Counted from the first letter of the stretch, positions 17,422-24,148 are shown. The stretch: DNA of 27,510 nt from Bacteroidales bacterium (GCA_016293535.1 JAEDEB010000027.1:1-27510), one strand, 5' to 3'. Numbers and translations: made by a program. The notes: generated by a model not told the origin, from the sequence alone.

Positions 17422-17727
17422 ATGGAAGAGCAGAAATTACAAAATGCATTGGAAAACTGGCAGAAACTACAACATCTGTCAGAGGAGGATCGTACTCGAC
17501 TTAGAAGGAGATTTACCGTAGATTTCAACTACAACAGTAATCATATTGAAGGAAATACTTTGACGTATGGCCAGACGGAGATTCTGCTTCTTTTCGGTAA
17601 GGTGATCGGAGAGGTCGGGGTAAATCGCTCTGCCCTGCAGAAGATGTTGGCAAATCTGCAGAAGAAGGGATATGTGGAAAGGGATGAGAAAGGCGTATGG
17701 CGTGTGTATATTACACCTTCAGTGTAA
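17422..17727 (+). CDS. Mini Fic-derived protein: inhibitory-helix region fused to winged helix, Fic core missing
   Basis: The 101-aa protein consists of two ends of a Fic protein joined in frame. Residues 1 to about 62 correspond to the Fic N-terminal region and include SNHIEGN (about 39-45), which fits the (S/T)xxxE(G/N) inhibitory-helix motif of class II Fic enzymes. From about GVNRSALQKMLANL to the end is the C-terminal winged helix. The whole AMP-transferase core with its HPFxxGNGR motif, normally some 250-280 aa between these parts, is absent. The simplest explanation is an in-frame internal deletion of a 370-aa Fic gene. It may be a non-functional remnant. The intact frame, retained operator palindromes and DNA-binding end make a small repressor or antitoxin-like role possible, which is inference. 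Confidence 0.75.
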   Translation: MEEQKLQNALENWQKLQHLSEEDRTRLRRRFTVDFNYNSNHIEGNTLTYGQTEILLLFGKVIGEVGVNRSALQKMLANLQKKGYVERDEKGVWRVYITPSV

Positions 17728-17757
17728 CAGTTAAGAAACAGAATCTGAGCAATCGGA

Positions 17758-17886
17758 ATGAGCAGACATATCTACAGATTAGTTGCTGCGGTTCTGGCAG
17801 CAATCACGATAGTTTCCTGCAATGATGCGAGGAGGAGCGGGGCCTTGGGGTGTGCAGATGGCGTTGGCGCGGCGGACGCGTTCTGA
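17758..17886 (+). pseudogene. Truncated lipoprotein gene, signal peptide only
   Basis: ATG at 17758 opens a 42-aa frame with a textbook lipoprotein signal: RLVAAVLAAITIVSC with the lipidated Cys at residue 21, followed by Asn-Asp. After that the sequence becomes unusually GC-rich and Gly/Ala-coding and stops at TGA 17884. No mature domain follows in any frame before the insertion sequence. I read it as the 5' stub of a lost lipoprotein gene. A tiny real lipopeptide cannot be excluded. Confidence 0.5.
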
Positions 17887-17990
17887 CGGGGATGTCTTCG
17901 GTTTCGGGGACGAGGAGTAGGGCGTTGTGGGCGACAGCTCGGGGATTCCGGGGGCAAGGTAGGGAGAATTTTGCTATATTTACGCATTAG
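17887..17990. other. GC-rich spacer between lipoprotein stub and insertion sequence
   Basis: This stretch is G-rich on the plus strand and differs in composition from both neighbours. I find no gene in it. The last 20 bp turn AT-rich and include ATATTTACG, which also occurs just right of the insertion sequence. Confidence 0.4.
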
Positions 17991-18005
17991 TGTCCACTAA
18001 AAATT
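17991..18005 (+). repeat. IS left terminal inverted repeat
   Basis: TGTCCACTAAAAATT; pairs with the right end at 19286-19300 with one mismatch. Confidence 0.88.
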
Positions 18006-18104
18006 TATATTTAGGTCTTTGAAAATATTGATAGTTAGATAGTTAGGAGATGTTTGAGGAGTAAACGGTTTTCAATCGTAACTTCGCCTGTAAATCAGAC
18101 AGTT

Positions 18105-19268
18105 ATGCATGAAGGTTCATTCGTTTTTGCTCGATTAACATCGTACCTGGATAGAAATAAGTTCAACTATCTCGTCCGTAAGTATCAGGGTGACAGCTAC
18201 ATAAAGCACTTCTCATGCTGGAATCAGCTCAAAGTCCTTATGTTCGGTCAACTCTCCCGACGTGAAAGTTTACGCGATTTGATTGTGGCGGTGGAGGCCC
18301 ATAGCGGCAAGGCTAAGTTCCTCGGTTTCGGGGACTCCGTGACGCGTAGCAACTTGGCAAAAGCGAACCAGAATCGGGACTGTCGCATCTTCGAAGAGTA
18401 TGCTTTCTATATGATGGAACTCGCTCGTAATCTAAACGATACGACGATCTTCAATCTTGGCGGAACGGTCTATGCCTTCGATTCTACAACCGTTGAACTC
18501 TGCCTTGCGGTCTTCTGCTGGGCGAAGTTTAGGAAGAAGAAAGGCGGGATAAAAATCCATACTCTCTACGATGTGGAGGCCCAAGTGCCGGCGTTTTTCC
18601 ATATTACGACTGCATCCGTCCATGACTCCCAGGCGATGAAGGAGATACCGGTTGAGTCCGGTTCCTACTACATCTTTGACCGTGCGTACAACTTCTTTGC
18701 TCAGCTCTACAGGTTCCATTGTGCAGGTGCATTCTTTGTGGTGAGAGCCAAGAAGAACCTCCAGTACAAGGCAGTCAAATGGAAGAGAAGGATGCCCCAA
18801 AACGTGTTGTCTGACTCCATCATCGAGCTCACCACGTACAAGAGCCACAACGACTATCCGGTGCAACTCCGTCGCGTTGAGTACTACGATGAGGAACAGG
18901 ACAGATACTTCGTTTTCTTGACTAATGCAATGAATATCACCGCATTAGAGGTTGCTCTCCTTTACAAGAACCGTTGGTCCGTGGAGCTGTTCTTCAAATG
19001 GGTGAAGCAGCATCTGAAGATCAAGAAGTTCTGGGGAGACTCCGAAAACGCAGTCCGCATCCAGATCTACACCGCGATTATCTCATACTGCCTGGTTGCC
19101 GTTGTTCACCACAAACTGAAACTTCAGATGTCAGTCTACAACACGCTTCAGGTTCTGGGAATCTCGCTCACAGACACCACACCTCTCGAAGACCTCTTCA
19201 ACAAATCTAACCTCAATATTGACAAAGAACTTGACGGGTTCTACGAACCCACGTTGTTTGATTTTTAA
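18105..19268 (+). CDS. IS4-family transposase (DUF4372 type)
   Basis: The 387-aa DDE transposase has an N-terminal DUF4372-like region (residues 1 to about 75, HFSCWNQLKVLMFGQLSRR) followed by the RNase-H-like catalytic core. The triad is Asp126 in AFDSTTVEL, Asp192 in YIFDRAY and Glu294. Tyr287, Arg290, Glu294 and Lys301 satisfy the IS4 signature Y(2)R(3)E(6)K. The start is ATG 18105 (MHEGSFVFARL); an upstream in-frame TTG at 18054 would add 17 unlikely residues. Length is normal for Bacteroidota members and all catalytic residues are present, so the enzyme is probably active. It cuts and pastes its own element. Confidence 0.93.
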   Translation: MHEGSFVFARLTSYLDRNKFNYLVRKYQGDSYIKHFSCWNQLKVLMFGQLSRRESLRDLIVAVEAHSGKAKFLGFGDSVTRSNLAKANQNRDCRIFEEYAFYMMELARNLNDTTIFNLGGTVYAFDSTTVELCLAVFCWAKFRKKKGGIKIHTLYDVEAQVPAFFHITTASVHDSQAMKEIPVESGSYYIFDRAYNFFAQLYRFHCAGAFFVVRAKKNLQYKAVKWKRRMPQNVLSDSIIELTTYKSHNDYPVQLRRVEYYDEEQDRYFVFLTNAMNITALEVALLYKNRWSVELFFKWVKQHLKIKKFWGDSENAVRIQIYTAIISYCLVAVVHHKLKLQMSVYNTLQVLGISLTDTTPLEDLFNKSNLNIDKELDGFYEPTLFDF

Positions 19269-19285
19269 CTTTTAACTACGTCCAC

Positions 19286-19300
19286 AACTTTTAGTGGACA
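19286..19300 (-). repeat. IS right terminal inverted repeat
   Basis: On the minus strand it reads TGTCCACTAAAAGTT and matches the left end except one base. Confidence 0.88.
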
Positions 19301-19354
19301 GCAATGATATTTACGAGAAGATTGAAATCGTGTGCGATAACTAGCAAACTGGCG

Positions 19355-19692
19355 ATGGCTAAAAAGAAGTTGAGTGCAGATGGAAAGAAACGTGCCGCAG
19401 ATGCACTTGACAATGCGTGCGTGGAAATTCTATCAAAGCACTATCCTAACAACAGAGCACACGCATTCCTTGACTGGTTCACATATAGTGACAACACTAT
19501 AGACGGGCAAAGCAAGAAGAAGGCCTACACATTTATGGACAGCAACCTCGTGGCAAATGAAGACGTTGGACAAGTAAAGTCCCGGCAGCAGATTCACGCA
19601 TATATCTTCGGTGGCCTCTACGACAAGTAACTCAATATCAGTCAGCCTCCGGATGGAAGGACTTCGCTTCCATAACAGGTCTGAACGAATAA
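19355..19692 (+). pseudogene. Broken Fic-family gene (5' part plus short out-of-frame tail)
   Basis: ATG 19355 starts a 91-aa frame that reads FLDWFTYSDNTIDGQSKKKAY and then VKSRQQIHAYIFGGLYD. This is the usual N-terminal half of a Fic protein up to the point where AGxIR should follow. Instead it runs into Lys-stop at 19628-19630. The Fic core motif HPFxxGN is absent. In another frame the next bases read SASGWKDFASITGLNE and stop at 19690-19692, only 10 bp before a strong terminator. I infer this is the original C-terminus after a deletion with frameshift, but it is not proven. The gene is probably inactive. The insertion sequence lies just upstream and may have removed its promoter. Confidence 0.65.
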
Positions 19693-19702
19693 ACTTGGTT
19701 CT

Positions 19703-19741
19703 CTGCCGTGACTCACTTGCTGAATCACGGCAGTTTATTTT
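19703..19741 (+). terminator. Rho-independent terminator after the broken Fic gene
   Basis: A perfect 9-bp stem CTGCCGTGA / TCACGGCAG (19703-19711 with 19725-19733), 13-nt loop, is followed by TTTATTTT. The T-rich run leads directly into the -7 box of the next gene, so one gene's terminator abuts the next gene's promoter. Confidence 0.85.
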
Positions 19742-19742
19742 A

Positions 19743-19750
19743 TATATTTG
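19743..19750 (+). promoter_or_regulatory. -7 box of the full-length Fic gene
   Basis: TATATTTG fits TAnnTTTG and ends 22 bp before ATG 19773. A TTG lies about 23 bp upstream inside the terminator stem-loop region, slightly farther than the usual -33 spacing. Confidence 0.5.
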
Positions 19751-19772
19751 CAGGGTTGAGACAACATTACTT

Positions 19773-20828
19773 ATGAGCAGTTTTGATGAATACATAAAAG
19801 GAGGTACCCCTTCGCAAAGAGAGAAGTCGTATGCGTGGCAGACTGCCATCGGCCTTCAGGATGTGGATGGTCTGAAGCCTTCTGATTATCTGGTTCAAAC
19901 AGCAAAACAAAACATCGATGGAGACATCTCCATCAATGAAGTCAAACAACTTCTTGACAACTATTATGAGTCTAAAGCTGCCATAGGCGAAATTGATGAG
20001 CGTACTGAGGAGGCCGACAAGGTTTCCGCCAGAATCACGGAAATCCTTACCGAAAAAACCTTCAATTTCACTCCGGACTATCTCATTCAAATTCACAAAA
20101 GGCTCTTTTCCGGTATTTTCGATTTGGCAGGAGTAATCCGTCCATACAATATCACCAAGAAGGAATGGGTATTGGATGGAGATACGGTACTTTATTCGTC
20201 ATTCGAGATGATACGTCAGACTCTTGAATATGATTTCAGGGAGGAGAAGAACATTGATTATTCCACGCTTAATGTCACCCAGGCAGTGAAGCAGATATGC
20301 AAGTTCATATCAGGGATTTGGCAGATACATCCGTTCTGTGAAGGTAATACAAGAAGCACTGCCGTATTCGCAATCAAGTACCTCAGGAATTTCGGTTTTG
20401 ATATAAATAATGAGGCATTTGCCAAGAACTCCTGGTATTTCAGGAATGCCTTGGTTCGAGCCAATTATGTAAACTACTCCAAGAATGTGACAGCCACTCC
20501 CCTATTTCTTGAACGTTTCTTTGACAATTTACTATTCGGAGCAAAGCACGAACTCCATAATCGCGATATGCATATTTCAAAGTGTCAAAGTGACACGGAG
20601 AACTCCCCAAAGTGCCAAATTGGCCCTTTGGATGTCACATTGGAAGAAAAGGTGTTGCTTGGATTCGTGAAGGCAAATCCCAAGGCAACGCAGGAGCAGA
20701 TTGCAAAGCATATTGGCAAATCATCCCGAACAGTCAAGCGGATAACTGCCAGCCTTTACGCGAAAGGTTATCTCAAGCGCGAAAATGGCAAAAGGAATGG
20801 CGTTTGGATAACTATAGAATATAGATAG
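19773..20828 (+). CDS. Fic-family protein with C-terminal winged helix
   Basis: The 351-aa protein has an N-terminal region (about 1-80, AWQTAIGLQDVDGLKPSDYL then SINEVKQLLDNYY) that resembles a fused VbhA-like antitoxin. The Fic domain (about 95-260) has KRLFSGIFDLAGVIRPYNITK and the active loop HPFCEGNTRS at 186-195. The loop keeps the catalytic His and the acidic Glu but has Thr where most enzymes have Gly (GNGR). The C-terminus (about 290-351) is a winged helix: ATQEQIAKHIGKSSRTVKRI. Fic proteins transfer AMP or other phosphate groups to target proteins and often act as toxins. The expected SxxxEG inhibitory motif seems degenerate (LQDVDG), so self-inhibition may differ. ATG 19773 was chosen because it directly follows a -7 box. 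Targets are unknown. Confidence 0.87.
   Translation: MSSFDEYIKGGTPSQREKSYAWQTAIGLQDVDGLKPSDYLVQTAKQNIDGDISINEVKQLLDNYYESKAAIGEIDERTEEADKVSARITEILTEKTFNFTPDYLIQIHKRLFSGIFDLAGVIRPYNITKKEWVLDGDTVLYSSFEMIRQTLEYDFREEKNIDYSTLNVTQAVKQICKFISGIWQIHPFCEGNTRSTAVFAIKYLRNFGFDINNEAFAKNSWYFRNALVRANYVNYSKNVTATPLFLERFFDNLLFGAKHELHNRDMHISKCQSDTENSPKCQIGPLDVTLEEKVLLGFVKANPKATQEQIAKHIGKSSRTVKRITASLYAKGYLKRENGKRNGVWITIEYR
20582..20631. repeat. Two intragenic palindromes in the Fic linker
   Basis: GTGTCAaagTGACAC (20582-20596) is a perfect inverted repeat. CCAAAGTGCCAA (20607-20618) and TTGGCCCTTTGG (20620-20631) form a second palindrome with one mismatch around a single central base. Both encode the linker between the Fic domain and the winged helix. 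They could be an intragenic operator or simply repeated linker codons. Confidence 0.55.
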
Positions 20829-20874
20829 AGGTTGACTAAATGTTGTAGTAACCTTGTAGGAAAATCAGAATAGC

Positions 20875-20907
20875 AAACCCCCTCTCAGCATCGCTGAAAG
20901 GGGGTTT
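20875..20907. terminator. Strong bidirectional terminator hairpin
   Basis: AAACCCCCT pairs with AGGGGGTTT, and within it TCAGC pairs with GCTGA around a 3-nt loop, with one mismatch between the two stems. It ends in T on the plus strand and also in TTTGC on the minus strand, so it can end the Fic transcript from the left and a minus-strand RNA gene from the right. Confidence 0.85.
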
Positions 20908-20927
20908 CTGAGGTGCCTAGCGGACCT
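20908..20927 (-). repeat. Candidate attL: fragment like a tRNA 3' end
   Basis: Read on the minus strand, the bases just before the terminator are GGTCCGCTAGGCACCTCAG. This resembles the T-stem and acceptor end of a tRNA gene (compare TCCGC...GGCACCT ends of Bacteroidota tRNAs), and a terminator directly follows, as expected after a real tRNA gene. The tRNA-like identity breaks off where element sequence begins, the usual picture for integration into a tRNA 3' end by a tyrosine recombinase such as that at 21111. I could not see the matching copy because the right end is outside the window. Confidence 0.4.
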
Positions 20928-21042
20928 TTCAAGCCTAATAATATTTATCTGTATTTAAGCCGTTATATTTATAAACCATTGATTTACAACAATAAGCTAA
21001 CAAAGTACCTTAAATCAGATAAACCATAGGAAACAAAGTTCA

Positions 21043-21109
21043 GTATCAAGTCAGTATCAAATTAGGATAATATTTGTATCTTTGTGATACGAATTATTAA
21101 TGTTGATAC
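21043..21109. repeat. GTATC half-site array around the integrase start
   Basis: GTATC occurs on the plus strand at 21043, 21054 and 21076 and inverted (GATAC) at 21086 and 21105. The middle pair forms the palindrome GTATCTTTGTGATAC, which covers the predicted -7 box. The first two are CAGTATCAA direct repeats 11 bp apart. The layout fits either regulator operators or arm-type recombinase/excisionase sites. Confidence 0.6.
21077..21084 (+). promoter_or_regulatory. -7 box of the integrase gene
   Basis: TATCTTTG is a very typical Bacteroidota -7 element and ends 26 bp before ATG 21111. It lies inside a GTATC/GATAC palindrome, so a protein bound there would block transcription. No clear -33 box. 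Confidence 0.5.
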
Positions 21110-21110
21110 T

Positions 21111-22523
21111 ATGAGTGTTTCTTTCAAACTCCGAACGGTAAAAAAGGAAGGCACAGCCTGCCTGACTGCCCGCATCCAAGCCGAAAAACTCGGCGTCAAT
21201 CTCCTCATCAAAACTCCAATCAAAGTGGACATCGCCAAATATACAGCATCTCCAAAAGGCAAGGTATATCCGGCATATATGAGTTCCGAAGAGGGGCAAA
21301 AAATTCAACGCCAGAAATTGGAAATTGAATCGGCAATCAATTCACTCACCGATGCCGGCACTAAACTCACATCGGAACAAGCCCGGAAAATCATCGAAGA
21401 TATCTGCTACAAAGAAGAGCGTAAAGATCAGGCTGAACGAGAAGAAGCAGAACGGCTTCTTTCAGAAAAAGTGAACAAGATGACACTTGCAAAATACATC
21501 GATATGTATATCGAGCAAGTGAAAAGCGGGGCCCGGCAGACCGAACAAGGCCGCAACTACGCGCCATCGACAATAAAGTCCATAGTAACAGCCATGAACC
21601 AGTGGAAAGCATTTCAGCAATCCGTCCACAAAGTCTATGACTTCGACGACATTGATATGAAATGCTATTACGACTACACCACCTTCCTGAAGAACAAAAC
21701 CAAGGTAGTTGACGGTGTACAGGTATTCGACGGCTACAGCATCAATTCTGTCGGCAAATGCATAAAAGAACTGAAAGCCATTCTTTACACGGCAGAAGTT
21801 GAAGGATATCACAACAACAACCTCTGGAAAGACAAAAAATTCAAAGGAACCCGCGTTGAGGTAGATAATGTTTATCTGACGCGCGAAGAACTCGACAGGA
21901 TGATGGCATTGAAGTACGATGGAGTCCATTCGGGACACGGAATCGCACGCGACATATTTATGGTCGGAGTCTGGACAGCCCAGCGCGTCTCCGATTATAA
22001 TAATCTGTCCAAAGATTCCATTCACACATATACCAAGCGGTGGATTGAGGATGTGCCGGATCCACTAAACCCCGGAAAAACAAAACCAGAAATCAAGGAG
22101 AAAGACATCACCTACATCGACATAAGACAGAAGAAAACCGGTGCAAAAGTGGCAATTCCTTGCTCGAGAGAGTTGCTTGAGATTCTAAAGAAATACGATT
22201 TCCAGATGCCGCATCTTGAAGACCAAGTCATCAACCGCTACCTGAAAGAAATCTGCAAGGATGCAGGCATTGACACACCTGTAGAGATAGAAGTGACCAA
22301 CGGCGGCACACCGAAGAAAGTCTGGAAACCAAAATATGAGTTGATCCACACACATACAGCCCGAAGAACAGGCGCAACCCTTATGTACCTGTCCGGTATG
22401 GACATCTATGACATAATGAAAATTACAGGCCACACCTCCCCTGCCATGCTCCGCAAATACATCAAAGCAGAGAACCTGACTGTAGTGGAGAAAATCACAG
22501 ACAAATATAACTACTTCGACTGA
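21111..22523 (+). CDS. int: Tyrosine-type site-specific integrase
   Basis: The 470-aa recombinase has an N-terminal arm-binding domain (residues 1 to about 100), a SAM-like core-binding domain (about 130-240) and a C-terminal catalytic domain. The catalytic residues are Arg292 in QRVSDYNNL, HTAR with His415 and Arg418, His441 in GHTS and nucleophile Tyr450 in RKYIKAEN. This is the Bacteroides/NBU and CTn type of phage integrase. I chose ATG 21111 over an in-frame GTG 27 bp upstream because MSVSFKLRTVKKEGTACL is the usual start and follows a -7 box. It presumably integrates and, with an excisionase, excises the element whose left end lies just upstream. All catalytic residues are intact, so it may be active. 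Confidence 0.93.
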   Translation: MSVSFKLRTVKKEGTACLTARIQAEKLGVNLLIKTPIKVDIAKYTASPKGKVYPAYMSSEEGQKIQRQKLEIESAINSLTDAGTKLTSEQARKIIEDICYKEERKDQAEREEAERLLSEKVNKMTLAKYIDMYIEQVKSGARQTEQGRNYAPSTIKSIVTAMNQWKAFQQSVHKVYDFDDIDMKCYYDYTTFLKNKTKVVDGVQVFDGYSINSVGKCIKELKAILYTAEVEGYHNNNLWKDKKFKGTRVEVDNVYLTREELDRMMALKYDGVHSGHGIARDIFMVGVWTAQRVSDYNNLSKDSIHTYTKRWIEDVPDPLNPGKTKPEIKEKDITYIDIRQKKTGAKVAIPCSRELLEILKKYDFQMPHLEDQVINRYLKEICKDAGIDTPVEIEVTNGGTPKKVWKPKYELIHTHTARRTGATLMYLSGMDIYDIMKITGHTSPAMLRKYIKAENLTVVEKITDKYNYFD

Positions 22524-22574
22524 TGGACGAAAGCGGAAAAAGATGTAACTTTACGAACAAATTGAAATGGAGTT

Positions 22575-24044
22575 ATGAAGATTGCTGGAAATAAACTTAT
22601 TGTAGAGTGCTCGACATATGATTTCAAGATAAAACTCGAGGCCAAAGAGCCGGAGAGTTGGGTCAAGAGCGTAAGTGCCTTTGCGAATGGAAACGGTGGT
22701 TCGCTTTTCTATGGCGTTTCGGATGACGGCACTGTAGTGGGAATTGAAGACCCAAAGAAAACAGCCAAGGATATCAGCCAGATTATCAAGGACCACATGG
22801 ACCCAGTACCGGAGTTCACGCTAAATCCAATAGAAGGAAATGACGGCAAAGTGGTTCTGGAAGTGAAGATTTCTGCCGGAAGTCAGACACCATATTACTT
22901 TGTTCGGAAACGGAGAAGATTGGCCTTTATACGTCTTGGAGATGAGAGCGTTCCTGCCACCTCTCATCAGTTATACAACCTTGTTCTAAAGGGAAGCAAT
23001 CGCAGTTGGGATTCGTTAGAAACTTCTGAATTACGTACTGATCATTCATTTACAATATTAGCACGCGAGTATAACGAGCGAAGTGGAGCAAAATGGGAAG
23101 AAAACCTTCTGACATCATTCGGGCTTGTCACTGATGATGGCCATTTGACCAATGCCGGCCTCCTGTTTGCCGACAACTGCCCAATAAAACAATCACGCGT
23201 CTATTGTACCCGCTGGGATGGTACAGACAAAGGCGATACAATCAATGATGCAGAATTCCACGGCAATCTGCTGATGCTTCTGCGTCAGGCCAAGGACTTC
23301 ATCAAGGCAAACACTGCAGTACCCTGGTTCAAACTTCCCGACTACCGCCTCAACCTGCCAGAATACTCAGATCGCGCAACAGAAGAAAAATGCGTAAACC
23401 ATCTCATACATCGCGACTATACTGAACTCGGCTCTGAAGTTGCTATCAACATTTACGATGACCGTATCGAAACCACCTCTCCAGGCGGCATTAAGGAAAC
23501 ACTGAAATTTGAACCGGTAATTCCTGCTGAGACTTCATCCAAACGCCGCAACCCGGTGATAGCCGAAGTCTTTGCTCAACTGGACTATATGGAAAAAAGA
23601 GGAAGCGGTCTGAAGAAAATAGTAGATGCAACATCTTTACTACCAACATATAAGGAAGATAAGATGCCGTATTTCCGTTCTAACCGAGAAGAATTCCGAA
23701 CAATAATCCCAAACGTCAACTACGGAATGGACAGAGCTGCGCTTGAAGCATTCGCAGAATCAAAGGCCCCAACCCCGGAATTCCGCCCAGAGGATGAAAT
23801 TATAACACGGAAAAACCGCCCAGAGGTAGCAAAAACCGCCCAGAGAAAAATCGGAAAAACCGCCCAGAGCATCATCGATATTCTCGTATCAAACCCCCAT
23901 GCCACACGGACTCAGATTTGCAGCATACTTGGGAAAGCCGATGGCACCATCAAAGAACACCTTGCAAACCTTCAAGCAAGAGGAATTATCGAAAGAGTCG
24001 GCAGCGATTTCGGCGGCCACTGGAAGGTTTTAATCAGAAAATGA
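22575..24044 (+). CDS. AlbA_2 (Schlafen-like) / HATPase / winged-helix protein
   Basis: The 489-aa protein starts with an AlbA_2 (AAA_4, Schlafen-like) putative DNA-binding domain, about residues 10-130: KLEAKEPESWVKSVSAFANG, GGSLFYGVSDDGTVVGIED and FVRKRRRLAFIRLGDESVPA are its signatures. Residues about 274-350 (VNHLIHRDYTELGSEVAINIYDDRIE, then AQLDYMEKRGSGL) match the GHKL-like HATPase_c_4 domain of the RecG-related/ATP-dependent transcriptional regulator group. A charged linker with repeated CCGCCCAGAG DNA leads to a C-terminal winged helix (about 430-489, TRTQICSILGKADGTIKEHL). Such proteins are common in Bacteroidota mobile DNA; suggested roles are transcription control and defence, none established for this one. 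It starts 51 bp after the integrase gene and ends near a terminator. Confidence 0.8.
   Translation: MKIAGNKLIVECSTYDFKIKLEAKEPESWVKSVSAFANGNGGSLFYGVSDDGTVVGIEDPKKTAKDISQIIKDHMDPVPEFTLNPIEGNDGKVVLEVKISAGSQTPYYFVRKRRRLAFIRLGDESVPATSHQLYNLVLKGSNRSWDSLETSELRTDHSFTILAREYNERSGAKWEENLLTSFGLVTDDGHLTNAGLLFADNCPIKQSRVYCTRWDGTDKGDTINDAEFHGNLLMLLRQAKDFIKANTAVPWFKLPDYRLNLPEYSDRATEEKCVNHLIHRDYTELGSEVAINIYDDRIETTSPGGIKETLKFEPVIPAETSSKRRNPVIAEVFAQLDYMEKRGSGLKKIVDATSLLPTYKEDKMPYFRSNREEFRTIIPNVNYGMDRAALEAFAESKAPTPEFRPEDEIITRKNRPEVAKTAQRKIGKTAQSIIDILVSNPHATRTQICSILGKADGTIKEHLANLQARGIIERVGSDFGGHWKVLIRK
23783..23869 (+). repeat. Four copies of CCGCCCAGAG in the linker
   Basis: CCGCCCAGAG occurs at 23783, 23816, 23836 and 23860; the last three are extended to AAAAACCGCCCAGAG. 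Spacings are 33, 20 and 24 bp, so the reading frame differs between copies: NRPE in one and KTAQ in the next two. The array lies between the HATPase domain and the winged helix. Confidence 0.85.
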
Positions 24045-24089
24045 TTTTCCTTGGGCTTCTGCCCGGGAATACATACTCAGCTATTCTAA

Positions 24090-24123
24090 AAAGGGGTGCC
24101 CTGCAGGCGCTCCTTTGCGTTTT
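24090..24123 (+). terminator. Terminator after the AlbA_2 gene
   Basis: AAAGGGGTGCC (24090-24100) pairs with GGCGCTCCTTT (24106-24116) with two G-T pairs and a CTGCA loop, followed by GCGTTTT. It separates the AlbA_2 gene from the next gene, which therefore needs its own promoter or readthrough. Confidence 0.7.
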
Positions 24124-24148
24124 ATGCGCAATTCTAACACCAAACAAT

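Larger units (their letters stand above)
17991..19300 (+). mobile_element. Complete IS4-family insertion sequence, about 1310 bp
   Basis: The element is bounded by terminal inverted repeats and contains one transposase gene filling most of its length. The left end reads TGTCCACTAAAAATT and the right end, inverted, TGTCCACTAAAAGTT (14 of 15 identical). No exact target-site duplication is visible: the left flank ends ATTAG and the right flank begins GCAAT. The lack of duplication suggests a later deletion or recombination at one side, or that the true tips differ by a few bases. The element sits between Fic remnants. Confidence 0.9.

Noticed and set aside
17772..17987. Proline-rich 71-aa minus-strand frame left of the insertion sequence
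   Set aside because: Low-complexity Pro/Arg/Ala translation of the GC-rich spacer, no motif, and it overlaps the lipoprotein signal on the other strand.
23918..24148. N-terminal extension of the 256-aa cargo gene
   Set aside because: Would overlap the AlbA_2 gene by 127 bp and run through a terminator hairpin; the residues look like an out-of-frame reading.
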